DNA of 64,000 nucleotides from Streptomyces sp. NBC_00691 (GCF_036226665.1 NZ_CP109007.1:4752501-4816500); one strand, 5' to 3'. Numbered from the stretch's first letter, positions 38,093 to 44,693 are shown. A program made the numbers and translations. The notes: generated by a model from the sequence alone, not told the origin.

Positions 38093-38118
38093 AGCCCCTG
38101 CCGGTAACGGCAGGGGCT
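38093..38118 (-). terminator. Hairpin between the 38145 gene and the tape-measure genes
   Basis: AGCCCCTGCCG pairs with CGGCAGGGGCT around GTAA. On the minus strand TTTTCGG follows. It may allow partial termination before the tape-measure genes. Confidence 0.5.
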
Positions 38119-38144
38119 CGTTCGTGCGGGGGCAGTCGGCGCGG

Positions 38145-38357
38145 CTAGGCGTCGTCGTCCCGGCGGGGGCCGCGTCGCACCGTCGCGAGGGCGTCGTTCC
38201 AGCCCGCGGCGTAGGCGAGGGTCTCGTAGCGGGAGACCTCGGCGTACAGCGTGCCGAGCAGGGCTCTCTTGTCGAGGGCGACGGGTCCGTCGAGGAGCTG
38301 GCGGAGGCGGTCCTGGAGAGGGATCCGCGGTTGCGATGCCTCGGCCTGCTGGGTCAT
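38145..38357 (-). CDS. Small tail-cluster protein of unknown function
   Basis: A 70-residue protein. Its C-terminal half, RYETLAYAAGWNDALATVRR, matches RRETAAFTAGWAEAVSDELP in the divergent gene at 38663. The motif RxETxAxxAGWxxAx is clear in both. The ATG at 38357 has GGAAGG 8 nt upstream. No known family was recognised. It starts the tape-measure transcript and is divergent from the 38663 gene, with the SOS-box-like site between them. Confidence 0.7.
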   Translation of the reverse strand: MTQQAEASQPRIPLQDRLRQLLDGPVALDKRALLGTLYAEVSRYETLAYAAGWNDALATVRRGPRRDDDA

Positions 38358-38662
38358 GGACGCCTGCCTTCCGGTTGCTTGCCCGTGCGGTTGTGGCGGC
38401 GCCGCGGAGTGACGAGCGGGGGCACCACGTATTCGAACTTCTGTGCGAACAGAGTGTGGAACATCTGTTCGATGTTTGTCGAGCCAGAAACCCCTGACGG
38501 TGTGTCTTCCTGCGTGATTTCAAGACAGGTTGGCGTCTGAAACGGCCTTGTGTTCGACCAGGTAATCTGGAAGGTGCGTTCCCCGGACCCGACCACTTCG
38601 GGGGATGAGGGGCGCGAGGGGCGCGCGGGGGACCCCAGGGGGCTGGAAGGCAGTACTGACGC
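38358..38662. promoter_or_regulatory. Divergent control region with SOS-box-like sites
   Basis: This 305-nt gap separates the small 38145 gene (minus) from the low-complexity gene at 38663 (plus). It contains a perfect match to the Gram-positive LexA consensus at 38457-38472 and a weaker palindrome at 38432-38449. The candidate -10 TAATCT lies at 38563-38568. No gene is seen in it. Confidence 0.6.
38457..38472. promoter_or_regulatory. LexA/SOS box
   Basis: On the minus strand this reads TCGAACAGATGTTCCA, which fits the consensus CGAACRNRYGTTYC at every position. A second, imperfect palindrome, TTCGAACTTCTGTGCGAA (38432-38449), is centred 24 bp away. Both lie upstream of the tape-measure gene block and the divergent plus-strand gene, so DNA damage may release the block. 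Confidence 0.6.
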
Positions 38663-39517
38663 ATGGATACGGAGCCGGGCGCTGGCCGCCGGGATCGGGT
38701 CGTCGACTGGCTCGCGGCCCACCCCGATCTGCCTCATCTCTTCGCGCACCTCTCGGAGCTCGTCCACGTCCACGGACACGCCCCAGGAGAGCTCGTCGTG
38801 CTCCCCCGGGCCGAGATCGACCGCCGGGAGACCGCCGCGTTCACCGCCGGCTGGGCCGAGGCCGTCTCGGACGAACTGCCCCGTATCCGCCAGGAGTACG
38901 AGAAGCGCGTCGCCGACGCCTACGCGCAGGGCCAGGGGGACGCGCGGGGAGTCCGCCGCCCCCAACGCCGCACGGACGCCGGCCCGGACGGCGGTGCCAG
39001 GGTCATCGCACTTCCCTTCGCCTGGCTCCTCGAACCGCCCGCGGCGGTGGTCGAGGCCGAGGAGCGCGTCCGCAGGGAGCGCGAGATGTTCGAACAGCGG
39101 GCCGACCCCGGGCACCGCGCCGACCCCGAGCCGCGCCCCGTACCCGGGCCGCGGTCCGAGCCGCGCCCGGCACCCGCGCGGCGGCCCGAGCCCGAGCCGG
39201 AGCCCGAGCACCGCAAGGAGTCCGAATCCGAGCCGGAGCCGGACCTCCTGGTGACCGCCCAGGAGAGCCGGGCCCGCCGCAACGCCCAGCCGGTACGGAA
39301 GGTCGTGCGCCGCAAGGGCGGCCGGCCGATCGTCCCGCCGCTGGCCGGGGTGCCGGCCCAGGTGGGACCGCCCGTCGACCGGCGCGACGCCGATCCCGCC
39401 GAACCGGAGTCGCGCGCGAGCAGGGGACAGCGGCTGTCCGACCGGGCCAGGGCCCTGGAGAAGGACATGACCGCCGAGCGGACACGGGAAGAAGCGCCCC
39501 CGGAGCCCCCTCCCTGA
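38663..39517 (+). CDS. Low-complexity protein of unknown function inside the tail cluster
   Basis: A 284-residue protein on the opposite strand to its neighbours. Residues 1-95 contain the RRETAAFTAGWAEAV motif shared with the 38145 protein and a helical region. From about 110 it is a charged Pro/Glu/Arg-rich chain (PEPEPEPEHRKESESEPEPD). It ends in charged, Pro-rich sequence. A convergent hairpin at 39498-39541 closes it against the chaperone gene. The function is unknown; a scaffold or assembly-factor role is possible. Confidence 0.65.
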   Translation: MDTEPGAGRRDRVVDWLAAHPDLPHLFAHLSELVHVHGHAPGELVVLPRAEIDRRETAAFTAGWAEAVSDELPRIRQEYEKRVADAYAQGQGDARGVRRPQRRTDAGPDGGARVIALPFAWLLEPPAAVVEAEERVRREREMFEQRADPGHRADPEPRPVPGPRSEPRPAPARRPEPEPEPEHRKESESEPEPDLLVTAQESRARRNAQPVRKVVRRKGGRPIVPPLAGVPAQVGPPVDRRDADPAEPESRASRGQRLSDRARALEKDMTAERTREEAPPEPPP

Positions 39518-39540
39518 CGGGGAAGGGGCTCCGGGGGCCG
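39500..39540. terminator. Bidirectional hairpin between the low-complexity and tail-chaperone genes
   Basis: CCCCCGGAGCCCC and GGGGCTCCGGGGG pair, enclosing the stop of the plus-strand gene and lying 6 nt from the stop of the convergent chaperone gene. Confidence 0.75.
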
Positions 39541-39545
39541 CGGGA

Positions 39546-40258
39546 TCACCCGAAGAACCGGGCGAGGGCGTGGTGGGAGGGCCCTTCGTCCGCCGCGACG
39601 GACACGTCCCCGCGCCCGTCCGCCTCCTCGGCGCCGTCCTCGTCCGCGGACCCGCCCGGCCGCGGCACGGGAGCCGGAGCCTCCGGCGGGTCGTCGTCCT
39701 CACCGGTGTTGACGCAGGCGAACATCCAGTTCGCCACGGCCAGATGGTCCACCGTGGCCGCGAGCAGATGGTCGGTGACGGACCACTCCGCGGCCTCGCC
39801 GTGGAGCTCGCGCTGGACGGCGCCGTCCCGCGGCAGGTGCTTCACCATGACCATCAGCCGCCGGCTGGACAGTTCACCCCGGTGCCAGTCGAGGAGGTCG
39901 GCGGAGTAGTAGCGGAGCAGGTCCGCCTCAAGGGCCTCGGCGTGTTCTTCGACGAACTCGACGAGGCTCAGTCTTCCCCCAGGCCGAGCCCGGTCTCCTT
40001 GCCGTAGGCCTCGAGGATCGCGGCGATGTCCTGCATGGTGATGTCGTGCTGCTCGAAGCGCGCGAACTGCTCCTCACCCATCAGGAGCGCCAGCAGGCCG
40101 TCCACGTCGTTGTCGTCGAGCGTGCGCAGCGCCTTGGCCGTCGCACGGCTCAGTTCGGTCGGAAGGGTGTAGCTCTCGCCGTCCAGCTCGAAGGACCAGG
40201 CGCGGCCGTGGGCCTCCTGTCGCTGGGCGCGGGCGGCGTTGACGTCGAAGCGGGCCAT
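39546..40258 (-). CDS. Tail assembly chaperone GT (product of -1 frameshift)
   Basis: The G frame (39968-40258) ends at TGA 39968. A second frame, shifted by -1, is open from before that stop to 39546 and has no usable start codon until 39854. Slippage at CTG GGG GAA (39982-39974) lets the P-site GGG codon re-pair at GGG one base back. Translation then continues GGA AGA CTG AGC CTC GTC. The fusion is 237 residues, and the T part includes LVEFVEEHAEALEADLLRYY. This matches the conserved G/GT frameshift of siphophage tail chaperones, which load the tape measure. Confidence 0.8.
39968..40258 (-). CDS. Tail assembly chaperone G
   Basis: A 96-residue protein (MARFDVNAARAQRQEAHGRA) directly after the tail tube gene and before the tape-measure genes, the invariant position of the siphophage G chaperone. 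It has the FELDGESYTLPTELSRATAKAL pattern of actinophage tail assembly chaperones. It ends ...LGED, two codons after the slippery heptamer GGGGGAA, so most ribosomes make G and a fraction makes the GT fusion. G and GT normally wrap the tape measure before tube polymerisation. Confidence 0.85.
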   Translation of the reverse strand: MARFDVNAARAQRQEAHGRAWSFELDGESYTLPTELSRATAKALRTLDDNDVDGLLALLMGEEQFARFEQHDITMQDIAAILEAYGKETGLGLGED

Positions 40259-40341
40259 GGTGATGCGTACTCCTTGTTCGGGTGAGTGAGGAGAGGGGGG
40301 CGGGACGGCGGGTGCGCCGTCCCGCCCGGGTGGGGAGGGGA

Positions 40342-40947
40342 TCAGACCGCCGCGCCGTACTGGCCGTCCTTCATGAGGAAGGTCGCCAGCGGCTTGCCGT
40401 CGCCGTTCGACATGGCCGAGAAGGTGAGGCCCAGCGTGGACGCCGCCTTGCGGGCCAGCTTGATGTCGTCGGAGGCGGTGACCTGACCGCGCGGGATGAT
40501 GAAGCGGTACGTGACGGCGGTCGTGCCACCGGCCTTGACGTCGGTGAACTCCAGGCCGAGGGCGCGGGCGTCGGCGTACGGACGCTCGGCGATCTCGTAC
40601 TTGAAGGTCTCGGCCGACGCGGACGGCTCCGGCTCGACCTTCCCGCCGCCCATGAAGAACGGCAGCGTGTCCTCGTTGAACTGGAGCATCGAGAACTTCA
40701 GCGAGAGGTCACGGGCCGAGTAGATGTAGTGGATCGGGGAGACCGACTGCCACGAGTCGATGGCCTCCAGCTTGTCCTTCTTGGAGAAGGTCACGCCGTC
40801 GCCCGTGGTGAAGCCGAGGTCGGTCCAGCCGGTCCAGTCGGCGGAGGAGTCGCCCGCGCCGAAGGACGGCACGGCGGTGCCGACCTTGGCCACGTAGAGC
40901 TTGCCTACGCCGGCGACGCGGATCTCGGCCGAGTTGTTTCCTGCCAT
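40342..40947 (-). CDS. Major tail tube protein
   Basis: A 201-residue protein, MAGNNSAEIRVAGVGKLYVA..., with the actinophage tail tube pattern. This includes VPSFGAGDSSADWTGWTDLGFTTGDGVTFS, FNEDTLPFFMGGGK and FIIPRGQVTASDDIKLARKA. It would polymerise into the hollow tube. The start at 40947 has AAGGAG upstream. It is followed by the G/GT chaperones and preceded by the terminator-like gene. Confidence 0.87.
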   Translation of the reverse strand: MAGNNSAEIRVAGVGKLYVAKVGTAVPSFGAGDSSADWTGWTDLGFTTGDGVTFSKKDKLEAIDSWQSVSPIHYIYSARDLSLKFSMLQFNEDTLPFFMGGGKVEPEPSASAETFKYEIAERPYADARALGLEFTDVKAGGTTAVTYRFIIPRGQVTASDDIKLARKAASTLGLTFSAMSNGDGKPLATFLMKDGQYGAAV

Positions 40948-41003
40948 GGTGTGTTTCTCCTTGGTGAGAGGGCTGCCGTCCGGACGTCGTCCGGGTACGG
41001 CAA

Positions 41004-41027
41004 AGGCCCCGCCGGACGGCGGGGCCT
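41004..41027 (-). terminator. Hairpin between tail terminator and tail tube genes
   Basis: AGGCCCCGCC pairs with GGCGGGGCCT around four bases, with only a short T run after it on the minus strand. It may reduce read-through, or shape processing so that the tube gene is expressed separately. Confidence 0.45.
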
Positions 41028-41069
41028 GGTCTGTGGGGGCGTCGGGAGGACGCCGGGGGAGGCGAGCGT

Positions 41070-41477
41070 CTAGAAGACGTTCAGCGAGAGCCGGATCACG
41101 CAGAGGTAGCGGTTGGCGCCCCGGTAGAGGTAGTCGGGCATCCAGCGCGGCCCGTCCTGCTCCTCGGCGTCGCTGACGAAGTGGGCGCCGATCTGCTTGC
41201 CGAGGGTGGCGAGCAGGGCCCGGCGGGCGGCGTTGGCGAGGACGTGGGCCGCGCTCTTGGTCGGCGCGTACACCTCGAACTCGATCAGCGGCTTGTCGAC
41301 GTGCAGGTCGCCGATCCAGGCGCCGCCGCGGCGGTTCACCAGGACGGCGTTCTGCGTGCCGTCGAAGCCGGCCGGCGCCTGTGCGGCGACCGTGACGCCG
41401 GCCAGCGCCGGGTCGGCCTTGAGGACGTCGACGACCAGCTTCTCGACGTCCGGGAACGCACTCGGGGGAGTGGTCAT
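41070..41477 (-). CDS. Tail terminator / tail completion-like protein
   Basis: A 135-residue protein (MTTPPSAFPDVEKLVVDVLK) with the compact alpha/beta pattern of siphophage tail terminators, which stop tube growth. Segments include IEFEVYAPTKSAAHVLANAARRALL and RWMPDYLYRGANRYLCVIRLSL. It immediately precedes the tube gene, as in phage. There is no portal or head-tail connector upstream of it, so it would cap the tail without a head. The family is assigned by position and pattern, not by motif. Confidence 0.72.
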   Translation of the reverse strand: MTTPPSAFPDVEKLVVDVLKADPALAGVTVAAQAPAGFDGTQNAVLVNRRGGAWIGDLHVDKPLIEFEVYAPTKSAAHVLANAARRALLATLGKQIGAHFVSDAEEQDGPRWMPDYLYRGANRYLCVIRLSLNVF

Positions 41478-41789
41478 GACGGTTCTCCTCGAAGGGCTCG
41501 GAAGAGGGACGCGGTACGGGGCGCCGCCCGGGTCGCTCCGCGGGAGGGGGGGGCGCGGCAGCGTGCCCGGACGGCGAACGGCGAAGCCGCCGCCCGTCGT
41601 TCGGGCGCAGCTCCGCCGCTGCACCAACTGTGACAGAGAGCGTGCGCGCACGCAACTAGTTCGGTGCGTGCTTCCGTCCGACGCTCGGCACGCGGCCCTC
41701 CGCCCGGCCCCTCCGCCCTTCCGTACGGGCCCCGCGAGCCCCGCGCGGGCGCCCGATAGGTTGGCGGCCACCTACCGAGGAGCCGCCCC
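41478..41789. promoter_or_regulatory. Divergent region upstream of the tail terminator gene
   Basis: A 312-nt gap without a gene, between the tail terminator (minus) and the ATP-grasp-like gene (plus). It contains the GC-rich palindrome at 41640-41653, part of the motif shared with the regulator region. This is the best place for the promoter of the structural operon. Confidence 0.55.
41640..41656 (+). promoter_or_regulatory. Cluster-specific motif, copy A
   Basis: GCGTGCGCGCACGCAAC, whose first 14 bp form a perfect palindrome. It matches the reverse complement of 44003-44019 at 15 of 17 positions. It lies 163 nt upstream of the tail terminator start, so it is a likely operator for the tail structural transcript. 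Confidence 0.5.
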
Positions 41790-42617
41790 GTGCCCGCCGC
41801 CCGCCCCCGCCTTCTGTACGTCACCGACCTCGCCTACCCGGCCCGCGGACGGCGCTACTGCGACGAGGACATCCACCTCACCGCCCGGCTGCGCGAGAGC
41901 TTCGACCTGGCGCTCTGCCACCCGCTCGACGCCACCGCCCTCATGGACGCCTTCGACGCCGTCGTCGTGCGCAACAGCGGCCCCGTCATCGGCTACCAGA
42001 AGGAGTACGACGCCTTCCGCGAGCGCGCCCTGGCCGGAGGCACCCGCGTCTACAACCCGCTCCACGGCCGCGGCGACATGGCCGGAAAGCAGTACCTGCT
42101 CGACCTGACCGCCGCCGGGTACCCCGTCATCCCCACCGTCGACCGGCCCGAGGACCTCCATCTGCTGCCCGCCGCCGCCGAGTACGCGGTCAAGCCCAAG
42201 GCCGGCGCCGACTCCATAGGACTGCGCTTCCTCGCCCCCGGGGAACTCCCCGGCCTCGCCTACGACGGCCTCCTCGTCCAGCCGCGCGTCGACTTCCGGT
42301 ACGAGGTCTCCTTCTACTTCGTCGACGACCGCTTCCAGTACGCCCTCCACGCCCCCGACCCCGCACGCCGCTGGGTCCTGGAGCCGTACGAGCCCACCGA
42401 GGAGGACCTCGCCTTCGCCCGCCGCTTCGTCGACTGGAACACCCTCGACCACGGCATCCAGCGCGTGGACGCCTGCCGCGCCCCCGGCGGCGAGCTGCTC
42501 CTCGTCGAACTGGAGGACCTCAACCCCTATCTCTCCCTGGACCGCGTCCCCGAGGAGACCCGCCAACGGTTCGTCGCCGCCTTCACGGCCTCGCTCCACC
42601 GCTTCCTGGCGGCCTGA
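41790..42617 (+). CDS. ATP-grasp-like protein of unknown substrate
   Basis: A 275-residue protein beginning at GTG 41790 with a GAGGAG site. The pattern YAVKPKAGADSIGLRFL (nucleotide-binding lysine region) and LLLVELEDLNPYLSLD near the end (metal-binding E and N) is that of ATP-grasp enzymes, which join carboxylates to amines. It is plus-strand, opposite to the phage-type genes. It may be a cargo gene or an older chromosomal gene. No toxin or immunity feature is visible. The hairpin at 42633-42665 follows. Confidence 0.65.
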   Translation: MPAARPRLLYVTDLAYPARGRRYCDEDIHLTARLRESFDLALCHPLDATALMDAFDAVVVRNSGPVIGYQKEYDAFRERALAGGTRVYNPLHGRGDMAGKQYLLDLTAAGYPVIPTVDRPEDLHLLPAAAEYAVKPKAGADSIGLRFLAPGELPGLAYDGLLVQPRVDFRYEVSFYFVDDRFQYALHAPDPARRWVLEPYEPTEEDLAFARRFVDWNTLDHGIQRVDACRAPGGELLLVELEDLNPYLSLDRVPEETRQRFVAAFTASLHRFLAA

Positions 42618-42632
42618 CGAGCGGCACGCGAA

Positions 42633-42665
42633 AGCGCCCCCCGTCCTTCACGGACGGGGGGCGCT
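42633..42665. terminator. Bidirectional terminator
   Basis: AGCGCCCCCCGTCC pairs perfectly with GGACGGGGGGCGCT around TTCAC. It separates the ATP-grasp-like gene from the convergent regulatory operon. Confidence 0.85.
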
Positions 42666-42682
42666 GCTCGTACGAGGGGAGT

Positions 42683-42886
42683 TCAGGCGGTACGGGACCG
42701 GCGGCGGGCCACGCGCTCGGCGGCGAACACGTCCTCCAGGCGGAAGAGCTGTGCCCGGCCCGCCTTCCCGGCGGCCCGCAGATGACCGAGCTGGACCCAC
42801 TTGCGGATGGTCGCGGGGGCGACGCCGGCCTCCTCGGCGGCGAGCGGCCCGGGGATCAGGGCCGGCAGGGCGGGCGAGCTCAGCAT
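42683..42886 (-). CDS. Small MerR/excisionase-type helix-turn-helix protein
   Basis: A 67-residue protein with EEAGVAPATIRKWVQLGHLRA, the helix-turn-helix and wing pattern of MerR-like and excisionase-like DNA-binding proteins (about residues 17-50). It ends in a basic tail (RVARRRSRTA). Its start overlaps the end of the zinc-ribbon gene by 7 nt, so it is last in the three-gene regulatory operon. No integrase is present, so a role in excision is not supported and it is more likely a regulator. Confidence 0.78.
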   Translation of the reverse strand: MLSSPALPALIPGPLAAEEAGVAPATIRKWVQLGHLRAAGKAGRAQLFRLEDVFAAERVARRRSRTA

Positions 42887-43623
42887 GAGGTCTCCTTCGG
42901 GTCGTCCATCGCCGCCTCGATCTCCTCGGCGCGGGAGCCGGCGGCGGCCGCGAGCTCCGCCCACTCCCGCTCCGGCCACAGGTGCCGGTAGGCGGGATCG
43001 TCCTGGCAGCCGCACGCCTCGTCCACGCACACGCAGGCCGGGTTCACACAGAGCACCGCGCGCCGGTCGGGGAAGGCCCGCAGCGACACCGAGTCGCACC
43101 AGGGGCAGCGGCCCGACACCCGTACGACCGTCTCCGAGTCGCCGAGCGTCCGGGCGCAGCGCCGGGCCATCCGGCGGATCTCGTCCCGTACGTGCCGGGC
43201 GAGGTCCGGGTCGGCGGCGATCGCGTCGAGGAGCCCCACGACCCGGCGGAGCCGGTCGATCACCCCGGCGCGGGGCGGCCGCGGCAGCGCGAGCCGGGCG
43301 CGGACGGCCTCCTCCAGCTCCACCACTCCGTCGGAGATGTCGCGGATCGCGTCGGAGACGTGCAGCCGGATCGGGGCGGCGCCGTGGCCGGGGACGGAGA
43401 GACCGTGCCGCTGCTGGAGGAGCAGCGCCTCGCGGCGTTCCTCGCGGATCTGCTCGTCCCGGCCGGCGGGGGAGGGGACCGGGGCACTCCCCGCGGGGCC
43501 GCGGCGGCCGGGCGCGAGCTCCTCGGCGAGCTCGGGGAACTGGCGCACGAGGGAGGCGGTCCAGAGCGCGATGTCGCGCAGCACGGGCTCGACGGACGCG
43601 GTGGGGGGCGTGCGGTCAGCCAC
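42880..43623 (-). CDS. Zinc-ribbon protein of the regulatory operon
   Basis: A 247-residue protein. The N-terminal half is helical (VLRDIALWTASLVRQFPELAEEL; VRDEIRRMARRCARTL). A C-terminal Cys-rich module has CPWC, then CVNPACVC and ACGC, probably binding zinc. The family is unknown; similar proteins of actinophages lie near WhiB and HTH genes. It starts within the end of the WhiB-like gene (43616) and overlaps the following HTH gene. Confidence 0.72.
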   Translation of the reverse strand: MADRTPPTASVEPVLRDIALWTASLVRQFPELAEELAPGRRGPAGSAPVPSPAGRDEQIREERREALLLQQRHGLSVPGHGAAPIRLHVSDAIRDISDGVVELEEAVRARLALPRPPRAGVIDRLRRVVGLLDAIAADPDLARHVRDEIRRMARRCARTLGDSETVVRVSGRCPWCDSVSLRAFPDRRAVLCVNPACVCVDEACGCQDDPAYRHLWPEREWAELAAAAGSRAEEIEAAMDDPKETSC

Positions 43624-43939
43624 GGCGGCCGGTCCGGGCGAGCGTCGGGGTGAGGGCGACGGCCTTCGCCACGCGGGCCGGGTCCGCCGGGCGCCCGTTG
43701 CGCCAGAGCCGGCCCGCGCAGACGCCGTCGAAGTAGCTCTCTGCGGGGGCCACCGCCGTCTCGCACTCGCGGCGGACGGGGCAGCCGGCGCAGGCGCGCA
43801 GCGCCGGGGCCGCCTCCTTGGCGCGGCGGGCGAAGACGACGGACGGGGAGAGACCGGCGCACGCGGCGTCGGCCTGCCAAGGGGTGGGGTCGAACAGGAA
43901 CAAGAGGTTCTCCACGGTCCGGGGCTCCCCGAACTCCAT
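43616..43939 (-). CDS. WhiB-like [4Fe-4S] regulator
   Basis: A 107-residue Wbl protein. The cysteines for the iron-sulfur cluster are in WQADAACAG and CAGCPVRREC (C-x2-C-x5-C). The conserved G[IV]WGG turn is replaced by GVCAGRLWR, which adds a fifth cysteine. A basic C-terminal end follows. Wbl proteins normally bind the sigma factor and control genes; phage-borne ones are known. It is divergent from the XRE gene, with the shared motif between them. Confidence 0.85.
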   Translation of the reverse strand: MEFGEPRTVENLLFLFDPTPWQADAACAGLSPSVVFARRAKEAAPALRACAGCPVRRECETAVAPAESYFDGVCAGRLWRNGRPADPARVAKAVALTPTLARTGRRG

Positions 43940-44002
43940 GGGACCGATGGGGCCGTTGGGGCTCAGGGGGCCGACGAGTGCGGCGGCGAGCCAGAGTTAC
44001 AT

Positions 44003-44019
44003 GTTGCGTGCGGGCGCGC
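44003..44019 (-). promoter_or_regulatory. Cluster-specific motif, copy B
   Basis: The reverse complement reads GCGCGCCCGCACGCAAC and matches copy A at 15 of 17 positions. On the plus strand GTTGCG...CGCAAC (44003-44022) is an inverted repeat. It lies 64 nt upstream of the WhiB-like gene. Confidence 0.5.
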
Positions 44020-44095
44020 AACAAATTTGCGAGGCGCCCCCGGGGTGACCTTCATCGTTTCGACACGTTGCGTCCCCGAAACCTAGTAATTCTGT

Positions 44096-44112
44096 GCGCG
44101 CAAGCACGCTAG
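44096..44112 (+). promoter_or_regulatory. Cluster-specific motif, copy C
   Basis: GCGCGCAAGCACGCTAG matches copy B at 13 of 17 positions, 37 nt before the XRE start. Confidence 0.45.
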
Positions 44113-44149
44113 AGTTGGCCGCCTGGAGGAGTGGAGTGAGGAGCTGTAC

Positions 44150-44599
44150 ATGACCACTCGTGGGCTGGATGAGTTCGCAGGCTGGGTCGAAGGCCTGATG
44201 CGACAGCGCGGCTACGACATCGACAGCCCGCGCGGCGGCGGCAAGTCCCGGATCGCGGACGAGGCCGGGGTGCACCGGGCCGCCGTGACGCGGCTGCTGC
44301 AGCGGCAGAGCATGCCCGACCTGGAGACCATGCGCAGGATCGCCCCGCTGCTCGGGGTCTCGGTCCGCGACATGCTGATCCGGTCCGGCCGGGTGAGCCC
44401 GGAGGAGCTCCCGATGGCGGCGGACCTGCTGCCGCCGAGCGACTGGCAGCCGTCGATGGAGGACTTCGCGCGCTGGCTGGGGGTCCCCGACGACCGCATG
44501 GGCGTCTTCGTCAAGGTCGTGAACCAGTTCCTGGAGCCCGACACGGCGGCGGAGGGCGCCACCGAGGCCCCCGAACCCCGCCGCACGGCCCGGGACTGA
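44150..44599 (+). CDS. XRE-family transcriptional regulator
   Basis: A 149-residue protein with a lambda-Cro-type helix-turn-helix at about 30-75: KSRIADEAGVHRAAVTRLLQRQSMPDLETMRRIAPLLGVS. A C-terminal part of about 60 residues (SMEDFARWLGVPDDRMGVFVKVVNQFLEPD) has no known motif. It diverges from the WhiB-like gene and lies next to the repeated operator-like motif, so it is the likely repressor or master regulator of the cluster. A hairpin at 44666-44693 ends its transcript. There is no RecA-type cleavage or peptidase domain. Confidence 0.8.
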   Translation: MTTRGLDEFAGWVEGLMRQRGYDIDSPRGGGKSRIADEAGVHRAAVTRLLQRQSMPDLETMRRIAPLLGVSVRDMLIRSGRVSPEELPMAADLLPPSDWQPSMEDFARWLGVPDDRMGVFVKVVNQFLEPDTAAEGATEAPEPRRTARD

Positions 44600-44665
44600 C
44601 CCCGGTCCCGCCCGGGAGGGCCCGGGTCCCGCCCCTGGGCGGCCCCGGCCCGACGCGATCTTGCC

Positions 44666-44693
44666 TGGTCCCGGCCTTCCCCGGCCGGGACCA
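44666..44693 (+). terminator. Terminator hairpin after the XRE gene
   Basis: TGGTCCCGGCC pairs with GGCCGGGACCA around a 6-nt loop. Confidence 0.75.

Larger units (their letters stand above)
43940..44149. promoter_or_regulatory. Divergent WhiB-XRE control region
   Basis: 210 nt between the divergent regulators. It contains motif copies at 44003-44019 (minus orientation) and 44096-44112 (plus), a further half-site GTTGCGT at 44067, and no gene. It is the likely switch of the cluster. Confidence 0.6.

Noticed and set aside
39546..39854. A separate 102-residue gene starting at the ATG 39854
   Set aside because: Coding-like sequence continues upstream in the same frame to the G stop, where no start exists; a frameshift product explains it better.
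42683..42886. Excisionase indicating an active prophage
   Set aside because: The small HTH protein resembles excisionases, but there is no integrase and no att repeat near the island ends.
43940..44149. tRNA or att site at the island border
   Set aside because: No cloverleaf and no direct repeat linking this region to the rpoC side was found by reading.
26189..44599. Contractile (R-type or eCIS) particle
   Set aside because: No sheath, baseplate wedge, spike or AAA+ protein is seen; G/GT chaperones and Dit fit a non-contractile tail.
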